Of a stretch of 49,834 nt of DNA, positions 40,278-48,126 are shown piece after piece (within the stretch, counting starts at the first letter, position 1; every line of letters starts with the position of its first letter). Made by a program: the position numbers and the translations under genes. A model generated the notes under the pieces. That model was not told the DNA's origin, did not search any database, and saw only the letters and a list, made by a program, of their open reading frames with translations. The DNA lies in assembly GCA_029101305.1 (NCBI GenBank), contig JAQXQS010000124.1, positions 1 to 49,834 on the forward strand, read 5' to 3'. This DNA comes from Clostridia bacterium. Its GTDB lineage: Bacteria; Bacillota; Clostridia; Lachnospirales; Lachnospiraceae.

Positions 40278-41999
40278 CTACTGTAAAATCGGAACGCGTA
40301 TTGAAATTTTTGCACCTTTTTCCGGCTGCTCATCCAGGAATAAACCGTAATTTTTTCCGTAATACAACTGAATACGGGTATGTATATTTTTTATGCCTAT
40401 GCTTTGGGCACAGCGTTGTCCTAATTCTGAAAATTTAGGTTCTTTATTCAGCAGTGATTTGAGCTGGAAAATTTTTTCAGGAGAAAGACCAATTCCATTA
40501 TCTTCTACAGCTAATATCATGTCAGATTTTTCTATTCTGGCAGTTACCTGAATTTTGTCTCCATTCTTACAGTAATTTAATCCATGATATAAGGCATTTT
40601 CAACAAGGGGCTGAAGAATTAGTTTCAGGACTACAATATCTTTGCAAATTTCAGGAACAGCTATTTTCAGGGTATATTGATGATTAAAACGAATTTCCTG
40701 AATTATGGAATAGTCTGCGGTATGACGCAATTCTTCCCGGAGAGGAACCAGTTCACTTTCTGTTTTTATACTATAACGGAACATTCTGCCAAGTGCCATT
40801 GACATTGTGGAAATGGCAGGGATTCTTTCAAGTGTGGCGATGCTGTTAATAGATTCCAGTGTATTATATAAGAAATGAGCATTTATCTGGGACTCCAGTG
40901 ATCGCATCTGCGAATCCAGTAAAATCAGTTTGTTTTCCAGCTCGTTTTTCACATAAAGGTTCTTGTCATCCAGCATTTTTTGATAGGAAGCATACAAAAT
41001 CCCAATCTCGTTGTTAAGATTAAAATACGGAACTACTGATACATCTGCAGTCTCTTCTGGCTGCAGCATTAAATCGCTTAAAGTAGTGATCGGTTTTGTA
41101 AGACTGTTTGCTAATATCATGGAAATCAAAATTGCAACGATAATGCTGGTAAGTATTACTGCAACAAGCGTGATCTTTATAATGCCAAATTGTCTGTACA
41201 GTTCTTCCTGATTAATGAATACCTTTAAAACAAGTGGATCCAGAGTCAATTTTTGCTCATATTCCAAAACGTTTCCATTTTTGATAACAGAAGAATCTGT
41301 TGAAGAAACAATCTGATCATTATTATAAATAACAAGACGGGCAATAAGTGGCATTGGATTTATTTCCTCAAGGCTTAAAAAATGGGGATTGCAGTCGACC
41401 ATTAAAATGCCCAGAAAACCTTTATCATATATATCATAAAGTGCAGTACAAAAAGATATGGATTCCGAAGGTTTCCCATCAAAAAAATCTTTTTTACAGG
41501 GACCATACAGATAAGTTCCGCCGTGTAAAGAAAGCGTTTTTTTATACCAGTCGTTGTCTAACGGATCATATTCAGGCTTTACATTGATTCCATTTCCGTA
41601 ACCACTTCCCAGAACTGTTCCATTTGGTAAAAAAAGAAAAATACCGTTCAGATCATTATTGTTATAATAATAATTCTGCAAAGATATGCGTACTTTTTCA
41701 TTGCTCTGAAAAATGTCTTTACTGTCTGTTATGTGATTTGTATTACGGTAGCGTTGGATGTTATCTATAATGGAATTATGGTTTTCTCCTGGCAAGTATA
41801 GTGCCTCCAGAATATGTTCAAGAACATCCAGAGATTCTTCTGTATGAGAGGTACATATTTTTAAAATATTATCAGATACCTGGCTGGTTTGGGTATCAGC
41901 TAGCTGCCGGTATCGACTGTAGGTATATAATGATGTTATAAGCACTGGAAGAACAGATATGATCAGAAATATGATTAAAAATTTATTACGAAGTTTCAT
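40278..41999 (-). CDS. YesM-type sensor histidine kinase
   Basis: 573 residues. Two membrane helices (about 7-27 and 280-302) border a large extracytoplasmic cache-like sensor. A HAMP region (ILANSLTKPITTLSDLM) and coiled linker lead to the His_kinase domain with H375 in NAHFLYNTLESIN, then a HATPase domain (NALYHGLNY, VEDNGIGLSPEKI, IGIKNIHTRI). AAAGGA stands eight bases before the ATG. The adjacent divergent gene encodes a sugar-binding protein without its own permease, so the binding protein might feed this sensor; that is inference. Confidence 0.93.
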   Translation of the reverse strand: MKLRNKFLIIFLIISVLPVLITSLYTYSRYRQLADTQTSQVSDNILKICTSHTEESLDVLEHILEALYLPGENHNSIIDNIQRYRNTNHITDSKDIFQSNEKVRISLQNYYYNNNDLNGIFLFLPNGTVLGSGYGNGINVKPEYDPLDNDWYKKTLSLHGGTYLYGPCKKDFFDGKPSESISFCTALYDIYDKGFLGILMVDCNPHFLSLEEINPMPLIARLVIYNNDQIVSSTDSSVIKNGNVLEYEQKLTLDPLVLKVFINQEELYRQFGIIKITLVAVILTSIIVAILISMILANSLTKPITTLSDLMLQPEETADVSVVPYFNLNNEIGILYASYQKMLDDKNLYVKNELENKLILLDSQMRSLESQINAHFLYNTLESINSIATLERIPAISTMSMALGRMFRYSIKTESELVPLREELRHTADYSIIQEIRFNHQYTLKIAVPEICKDIVVLKLILQPLVENALYHGLNYCKNGDKIQVTARIEKSDMILAVEDNGIGLSPEKIFQLKSLLNKEPKFSELGQRCAQSIGIKNIHTRIQLYYGKNYGLFLDEQPEKGAKISIRVPILQ

Positions 42000-42044
42000 T
42001 CGTTAGTCCTTTCCTTTTTGAGAGCAACCATTTCATGCATACTC

Positions 42045-42073
42045 TTGTATTTATTCTTACATACAGATATAAT
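42045..42073 (+). promoter_or_regulatory. Promoter for the sugar-binding protein gene
   Basis: TTGTAT (42045-42050), a 17-base spacer, and a perfect TATAAT (42068-42073). It lies in the divergent spacer shared with the YesM kinase gene. Confidence 0.65.
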
Positions 42074-42136
42074 TTAAGCCATAAAATTTATTTGCTTAAG
42101 TTACTTTTTGTTACAATCGATAAGGAGTTTATGTCA

Positions 42137-43360
42137 ATGAAAATTCGCAGCCTTTTTCGTTTCCCTTTTCTTGCTGGTGTTTTTTTGGCTGGTGTCTGTA
42201 CGCTAACAGTATCTCAAGCCACAGTAAAAGCATCTGAATCAGCTGAAGAAGTTCCTGATAGTATAACAATTATGACTCCGTTATACTCAGAGACTTCTTT
42301 AAAAAAATTCTTTGAAGAAGAATATCCGCAAATACGATTGGACATACTTTCCTATCCGGAAGATCAGTATTACACAATTTTAAAGAGTCGTCTTTCTACC
42401 ACGCAGGCAGCAGATATCATTGATGTTCAATTAGATTATGCAGGTCCTAACGGCGTAAAAGAACTTGGCCCTGCCGGCTATTTATATCCTCTTTATAAAA
42501 TATCAGAAAATTCTTCTGACGGCAATGAAGAAAATCTTCTCGTTTCTGAGGGAAATGTTTATGGAAAAGCCCAGTTGAAAATGACGCTGGGGCTTACTTA
42601 TAACAAATCTGTTTTTGAAAAATACGGACTCTCTTATCCGGAATGCTGGGAAGATTTTTTAGATTGTTGTGAAAAACTAAAGGAGTATGGTATTCAGCCA
42701 TTGGTTATTGAGGGACACAATAAATCCAGTTTTCAGTATCCTCTTTATCAGATTGCCGCCAATCAGCTGTATCCTTACTTTGCAGAATATGACAGTAAGC
42801 TTCGGTCTGGCACTGCTAAATTCACGGATCCTGGTACCTGGGATCATATATTTGAAACTTATATTTCACTGTTTGAACAGAATTATATAAGTAAAGAATG
42901 CCTAACCTATAATATGGAAGAAGCTTCCGCACAATTACTGAATGGAAATGCGGCTATGATGTTTGATACATCTCTTAATTACAATTCATATATTAACACG
43001 GATTCTTTAAGAAATACATTTTATTTTGCTCCGTTCCCTGCCAATCACAGGGGAGAACAATTATATGCCAGTGAGTCTTATGTCGGTGGTTTGAGTATTA
43101 GTGCAGCGTCAGAATACACCGTTTTTTTGAAGAATGTTCTTGTAAATTATAATAATAAGCTTCAGCAATATAATAATTCGAAAAGAACTGCATTCTCTGA
43201 TGAAAAATTCTCTGATCTGCCAGTTTTTCCTTTCTGCAATCAGGAATGGCCAAACGAGGTGGAAATAGTCATGGAATACCAATTATCCTCCTATCTTTCC
43301 GGAGCGACTGAAAGTATTTCTGACATTACTGGGGCCATGCAGGCAGAAATAGAAAAGTAG
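42137..43360 (+). CDS. Extracellular sugar-binding protein (ABC family 1), no permease nearby
   Basis: 407 residues. The signal peptide (about 1-34) ends near VKASES; the LAGVC stretch is not a good lipobox. The mature part is a family 1 solute-binding protein (ITIMTPLYSETSLKKFFEEEYPQI in pieces, DIIDVQLDY, GLTYNKSVFEKYGLSYPECWEDFL in pieces, LLNGNAAMMFDTS). ATG 42137 gives proper spacing to AAGGAG; ATG 42131 is three bases after it. There are no ABC permease genes in the window, so it may use a transporter elsewhere or act as a sensor partner for YesM. The GH106-like gene starts 90 bases later. Confidence 0.85.
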   Translation: MKIRSLFRFPFLAGVFLAGVCTLTVSQATVKASESAEEVPDSITIMTPLYSETSLKKFFEEEYPQIRLDILSYPEDQYYTILKSRLSTTQAADIIDVQLDYAGPNGVKELGPAGYLYPLYKISENSSDGNEENLLVSEGNVYGKAQLKMTLGLTYNKSVFEKYGLSYPECWEDFLDCCEKLKEYGIQPLVIEGHNKSSFQYPLYQIAANQLYPYFAEYDSKLRSGTAKFTDPGTWDHIFETYISLFEQNYISKECLTYNMEEASAQLLNGNAAMMFDTSLNYNSYINTDSLRNTFYFAPFPANHRGEQLYASESYVGGLSISAASEYTVFLKNVLVNYNNKLQQYNNSKRTAFSDEKFSDLPVFPFCNQEWPNEVEIVMEYQLSSYLSGATESISDITGAMQAEIEK

Positions 43361-43450
43361 ACCTAACATTTGTACATCATTTTTTTAACAATAGTTCTTC
43401 CGTCTTCTGTTATTATCAACTTACCAATTAAATTTTGAAGGAGGAAGGAT

Positions 43451-46400
43451 ATGAAGAAAGCAACAAAACAAGGTACTGTACTTTTTATCAGTGCAGCTAT
43501 GACTGCAGGCGCTTTTTCCCCAGCCCTTGTCATGGCAGAGGGAACAAATCTTAAAGAATCATCAATCAGTGCTGCTGAATTTGAAGAACCCGGAATGGAG
43601 TATCGCCCGGGAGTACGCTGGTGGTGGCCTGGTGGTGCAGCAAAAACAGAAGACCTTATTGCACAGATTGAATACCTGGCAGAAAACAATTTTGGAACGG
43701 TAGAAATCAATCCATTTAATAATGGATATGTAATGACAGAAGCTGCTCAGGAAGATCTGGAAAATATTTTAAATTACGATACTCCTGAATATTATGAAAA
43801 ATTAAAAGCTGTGGTTGCTGCAGCGGCAGAAAAAGGAATTACAGTTGATCTGAATATCGGTTCAGGCTATTGTGCAAGTGACGACTCCGTTCAGCAGGAA
43901 GACACCATGGGAAATATGGGACTTGGACGAACAACGGTTTCCATTGAAGAAGATGCTGTTGGTGCAGAATGCACACAGGATGTGCCGCCTGTTGAAATCA
44001 GTTCTTTATATCTTACTCAGTTAACTCCTTTTGCATATGCTTACTGTGCGCCTGATGGAACAGAAGGAACCTGGACTGGTACAAATGCGAAACTCCAGGC
44101 CGTTATCATTTCAAAAATTGTAAGCACAGAAGGCGCCAATATTATTGATCCGAATGCAGGGATGTTTGGTGCATCTGATGAAAACGCAGATCCTGACGCG
44201 GAGCCTGTTCCACTGAATTTTTATGATCCGGAAACAAAAGAGGTTACAAAATCTTATACCAAACAATATGTTTTAGATCCAGGGAAAACAACGGTTATTC
44301 CTGTAGATCAAATTAAAGACGGAAAAATAACGTTTACCCCAGACGAAGCAGGAGATTATGAAATCATTGGTCTTTACAATGAAGATTCTAATAGCGTCGG
44401 AATTACAGAATTACACTATAATCCAGATAAAAGAGACTATGTAGTAGATCATCTGGATGCAGATGCAGTTGCAACATATGTAAAGAACTGGATTGAGGGA
44501 AATGACGAATATCCAAGTGATCTGCATACAATTACCGAAGAGTACAATGATACCCTCCGTGCTGCATTTAATGACAGTTACGAGTTCCATAATGATAATT
44601 TTTATAATGATAAAATTTATGAAGCAGCAGCTGACAGCAATAACATTCTCGGCTATGATTTTTCCAAGTATTTGCCGATTATGTATGACATCGGATCTGC
44701 CAATTTTAACCTTGGTATGGTAGCGAATCCGGAGAACCCGGAAATCACATATCAGACAACTGCAAATAATCCACTTACCTATGATTTAAGTGAAGATGAA
44801 ATTTCCAGAATCAAGTATGATTTCCAGCAGTTAATCGACCAGGCATTCCAGTCAGGTATGGAAAGCTTCAGCAAAACATTGGCAAATTATGGTCTTGTCT
44901 ACAGACAGCAGGCCTATAATCCGCCAATTGATACCTTAAAATCTTCCAAATACGTAGATATTCCGGAAACAGAAGGATTGGATGAGCTTCAGTTAAAGCG
45001 TGTTACATCTGGTGCACACCTTTATGGAAAAAATCTTATTACTTCTGAGGTATATACTTTAGGAAGTACACCTTATACGTTAACACCGTCCTTTATTAAA
45101 GAAGGCTATGATCTTATGGCTACTTCAGGTGTTACCAATTTCTTCTATCATGGATTAAATGCTACGTACTATGGCACTGATGAACAGAAAGAAGCAGGTG
45201 TATGGGGAGAAGAAGGATGGCGTGCATGGCCGACTATAGGAATCGAAACAAATGAAACAGATTCTCTCTCTGATTATTACAAAACTCTGAATATGTACAG
45301 TGCACGTAATAATTATGTGATGCAGGCTGGTACCCAGAGTGCGGATGTAGCAGTTTACATGCCATTATTTGGCTCTGTTGAGGCGAATGATACGATTAAT
45401 ACACTGAACACAGAGGGATATTTATATGATGTTATGAATGACGATGTGATTCAGAACGAGCTTTCCACAGAAAATGGAAAACTGACTGTTGCAGCTTCCG
45501 GAATTACTTATGATGCACTTATTGTTGATAAACAGTCTCTTCCGACAGCAACTATGGAAAGTCTGGAAAAGCTTTCTGAGGAAGGTGCGAATATCGTATT
45601 TTTTGGAGAACTGCCAAATCGCCAGCCAAGTTATCTTGATGGAGCTTATCAGGAAGCAGATGCCCATATCAGTGAACTTTCTGCTGATATGCAGAAACAG
45701 GAATCTGTAAAGACTGTAGCCACTGCGGATGAATTAAAAGCAAGCCTTTCAGAAGTTGCAGATCCGGAAATCACCTATGCTTCTAATGAGCAGGTAAGAA
45801 TGAACAGAAGAACCCTTGAAAGCGGCGGCGAAGTTGCTTATATCCGTAATCTGGATCAGGAAAACAGTAATGTGGTTGACGTTCAGATTGCTGAAGGTCT
45901 TTGCAATGGTTATCTTCTTGATCAGAATACGGGAAAAATTTATAGTACAGATATTTCCTCCGGTACACTTTCTCTTGAATTGAAACCAGATTCCTCTATT
46001 ATTCTGCTTTGTGAAACAGAAGGAAATGGATATTCTACTGCTGAAAACGGGAAACCAGAAGCGCTTGTCAGCGAGACAGCTTCTACTGTCGAAACAGGTG
46101 CTGTTACCCTTACTGTTACTGCAGATAACATTGGTACAAATGTTCCTTCTGATACTGCAGAAACAAAAGTTTATGAGGGAGATGTTCTTGGTGATTGGGG
46201 AGATGATTCCTTCCAAAATGGAGAATTAAAATACGTAAGTGATGAGGGCATTTATAATACAACCTTTACAATAGATGATCTCGCTCCTTATACAAACGGG
46301 GAAAAATCTCTTGTTTTAAGTCTTGGCGAAACCAAGTATGCAGCAGAGATTATTGTAAATGGTGTTAATCTTGGTCAGCTTGTATATGCACCATATGAAA

Positions 46401-46627
46401 GAGATATTACTTCGGCTCTTACAGAGGGAGAAAATACTCTTGAAATTCATGTGCAGCCACTGAGACATAACCGTCGTGTTGGCTTAAGAGAAGCCTATTT
46501 AGCAGATCCTGAAGCAAATGCAAAATATGAATACTATAGTAAAACTGTAGAAGGTTCAATGGGAGCTGATCCGGTTGTTATGGGCGGCGGTATTGTGGGA
46601 CCACTTACTTTAAATGTTATTGGATAA
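43451..46627 (+). CDS. Secreted GH106-like glycosidase (alpha-L-rhamnosidase type)
   Basis: 1058 residues. A signal peptide ends near LVMAEG (about residue 30), so the enzyme acts outside the cell. The catalytic region opens with RPGVRWWWPGGAAKTEDLIAQI in pieces and FGTVEINPFNNGY, the GH106-like (beta/alpha) barrel start. A beta-sandwich domain near 920-1040 (SLGETKYAAEIIVNGVNLGQL, ENTLEIHVQPLRHNRRVGLR in pieces) is a sugar-binding module. There is no sortase motif or wall anchor. AAGGAGG precedes the ATG. It is probably co-expressed with the sugar-binding protein and under YesMN control. It is related in type to the cytoplasmic enzyme at 27065. Confidence 0.82.
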   Translation: MKKATKQGTVLFISAAMTAGAFSPALVMAEGTNLKESSISAAEFEEPGMEYRPGVRWWWPGGAAKTEDLIAQIEYLAENNFGTVEINPFNNGYVMTEAAQEDLENILNYDTPEYYEKLKAVVAAAAEKGITVDLNIGSGYCASDDSVQQEDTMGNMGLGRTTVSIEEDAVGAECTQDVPPVEISSLYLTQLTPFAYAYCAPDGTEGTWTGTNAKLQAVIISKIVSTEGANIIDPNAGMFGASDENADPDAEPVPLNFYDPETKEVTKSYTKQYVLDPGKTTVIPVDQIKDGKITFTPDEAGDYEIIGLYNEDSNSVGITELHYNPDKRDYVVDHLDADAVATYVKNWIEGNDEYPSDLHTITEEYNDTLRAAFNDSYEFHNDNFYNDKIYEAAADSNNILGYDFSKYLPIMYDIGSANFNLGMVANPENPEITYQTTANNPLTYDLSEDEISRIKYDFQQLIDQAFQSGMESFSKTLANYGLVYRQQAYNPPIDTLKSSKYVDIPETEGLDELQLKRVTSGAHLYGKNLITSEVYTLGSTPYTLTPSFIKEGYDLMATSGVTNFFYHGLNATYYGTDEQKEAGVWGEEGWRAWPTIGIETNETDSLSDYYKTLNMYSARNNYVMQAGTQSADVAVYMPLFGSVEANDTINTLNTEGYLYDVMNDDVIQNELSTENGKLTVAASGITYDALIVDKQSLPTATMESLEKLSEEGANIVFFGELPNRQPSYLDGAYQEADAHISELSADMQKQESVKTVATADELKASLSEVADPEITYASNEQVRMNRRTLESGGEVAYIRNLDQENSNVVDVQIAEGLCNGYLLDQNTGKIYSTDISSGTLSLELKPDSSIILLCETEGNGYSTAENGKPEALVSETASTVETGAVTLTVTADNIGTNVPSDTAETKVYEGDVLGDWGDDSFQNGELKYVSDEGIYNTTFTIDDLAPYTNGEKSLVLSLGETKYAAEIIVNGVNLGQLVYAPYERDITSALTEGENTLEIHVQPLRHNRRVGLREAYLADPEANAKYEYYSKTVEGSMGADPVVMGGGIVGPLTLNVIG

Positions 46628-46682
46628 GCATGTAATGATCTTAAAAATGTAGTATTAAATATGTGAGTTTAAGTATGAAACG

Positions 46683-46729
46683 AAGTTGTCGCTTTACGCA
46701 AATTTGTAAAGCGGCAGCTTTGCTTTTTC
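46683..46729 (+). terminator. Terminator after the secreted glycosidase gene
   Basis: GTTGTCGCTTTAC pairs with GTAAAGCGGCAGC around a loop of eight, followed by TTTGCTTTTTCTT. Confidence 0.8.
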
Positions 46730-46760
46730 TTATTGTATACCTAAAACTAAGTGCAACTAA

Positions 46761-46795
46761 CCCTATTGACATACTAGGGTATCTTATAGTAACAT
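46761..46795 (+). promoter_or_regulatory. larE promoter region with CCTA-N9-TAGG operator
   Basis: CCCTA (46761-46765), nine bases beginning TTGACA (46766-46771), TAGGG (46775-46779). The palindrome and its centre match the cysK promoter at 37497-37513. The -10 is less clear; TAACAT at 46790-46795 has an 18-base spacing. Confidence 0.65.
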
Positions 46796-46896
46796 AATTC
46801 AAATGTGATCTATGGGAATGGAAGTCCTAGCTGTTTATTGTTTACTGTTAGGAGAGATTCCTGTTTAGAAATAAACTGCAGCAGGAGGAAATCAAT

Positions 46897-47721
46897 ATGA
46901 GTGAAACAACCGCAACCAAAGAACAGCAGAATAAATATGAAAACCTTAAGGAGTACTTACGCAGTCTGGGAAGCGTAGCGGTAGCTTTTTCCAGCGGCGT
47001 AGATTCTACATTTCTTTTAAAAACGGCTCATGATGTGCTGGGGGATAAATGTTTGGCAATCACTGCTATGTCCTGCTCTTTTCCAAAGAGAGAATTGGAG
47101 GAGGCGAAAGCTTTCTGCGAAAAAGAGGGAATCCGCCACATTACGGTAGAATCTGAGGAACTGGAAATCGAGGGATTCTGCCAGAATCCAACAAACCGCT
47201 GCTATATCTGCAAGAAAGAGCTATTTGAGAAAATCTGGGAAATTGCCAGAAAAGAGGGCTTGAATGCAGTGGCAGAAGGTTCCAATATGGATGATAACGG
47301 GGATTACAGACCAGGTCTGCAGGCAGTTGCAGAACTTGGGGTAAAGAGTCCGCTGCGTCACAGCGAATTATATAAAGATGATATCCGTGCACTGTCCAAA
47401 GACCTGGGGCTTCCAACCTGGGAAAAACAGTCCTTTGCCTGTCTTTCCTCCCGTTTTGTATATGGCGAGACCATTACAAAGGAGAAGCTTGGCATGGTAG
47501 ATAAAGCGGAGCAGCTGCTTCTGGATTTTGGTTTCCATCAGCTCCGCGTCCGTATTCACGGAACACTTGCCAGAATCGAGGTTCTGCCGGATGAGCTGCC
47601 AAAGGTGCTGGATAACCGAGAGCAGATCGTGAAAGCATTTAAAGAGTACGGATTTTCTTATGTAACAATGGATCTTCAGGGGTATCGCATGGGAAGTATG
47701 AATGAGACCTTGAAGAAATAA
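46897..47721 (+). CDS. larE: ATP-dependent sulfur transferase LarE
   Basis: 274 residues of the PP-loop ATPase family. The loop is AFSSGVDSTFLL; AEGSNMDDNGDYRPG and FACLSSRFVYGE are LarE marks. LarE adds sulfur to the pyridinium dinucleotide that becomes the nickel-pincer cofactor of lactate racemase. Three cysteines are well placed: C102 and C105 (RCYICKK) and C182. LarE forms with this trio are thought to carry a 4Fe-4S cluster instead of sacrificing a cysteine; this is from family knowledge and not proven here. No larA, larB or larC is in the window. AGGAGG precedes the ATG. Confidence 0.9.
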   Translation: MSETTATKEQQNKYENLKEYLRSLGSVAVAFSSGVDSTFLLKTAHDVLGDKCLAITAMSCSFPKRELEEAKAFCEKEGIRHITVESEELEIEGFCQNPTNRCYICKKELFEKIWEIARKEGLNAVAEGSNMDDNGDYRPGLQAVAELGVKSPLRHSELYKDDIRALSKDLGLPTWEKQSFACLSSRFVYGETITKEKLGMVDKAEQLLLDFGFHQLRVRIHGTLARIEVLPDELPKVLDNREQIVKAFKEYGFSYVTMDLQGYRMGSMNETLKK

Positions 47722-47744
47722 AAATCAGATCAGGCAATTTACGT

Positions 47745-47797
47745 TGTGGTGGAGAAAAGTGTCGTTGGAGATATTTTTCTTCACCACATTTTTTATT
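47745..47797 (+). terminator. Terminator after larE
   Basis: TGTGGTGGAGAAAA (47745-47758) pairs with TTTTCTTCACCACA (47775-47788), followed by TTTTTTATT. Confidence 0.8.
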
Positions 47798-47903
47798 AAA
47801 CCGCATATAAGCATTTCCTGAGAGGTTCATTCGCGCCACAAATCCTGTCATCCATGCCATTTCCTTTCTTTTCCAAACAAAGTCCGATAAGATAAATTTC
47901 AGC

Positions 47904-47938
47904 AAACGGAAATGTCTGCTTACGCAGACATCACAATA
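47904..47938 (+). repeat. Dispersed hairpin repeat, copy 2
   Basis: AAACGGA-A-ATGTCTGC-TTAC-GCAGACAT-CAC; differs from 20766-20800 at two positions over about 28 bases. The change T to C in the loop leaves the stem intact. Confidence 0.6.
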
Positions 47939-48099
47939 TGAAAGTCGATTGTTCCGCACCTCTGGTGCTCCCACAATCAACGACTGTATTCGTAATCCGG
48001 GCTATCGCCCTACTTACTCATATAGTCTAGCCTGTGCGATATCCATAAATCCACCATGCAAGCATGGTGAATTCATGGCTGCCGCACAGGACTTTCATA
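47937..48099. repeat. 163-bp palindromic intergenic element before the GH3 gene
   Basis: Arms TATGAAAGTC (47937-47946) and GACTTTCATA (48090-48099) are perfect complements. Inner stems are CCTGTGCG (48031-48038) with CGCACAGG (48083-48090), and CACCATG with CATGGTG around CAAG at 48052-48069. The part at 47950-47978 resembles 30395-30423. The stretch 47798-47903 holds no gene that I can support. Confidence 0.7.
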
Positions 48100-48126
48100 G
48101 TAAAAACAGGAGGTAAAAGGAAAGAG

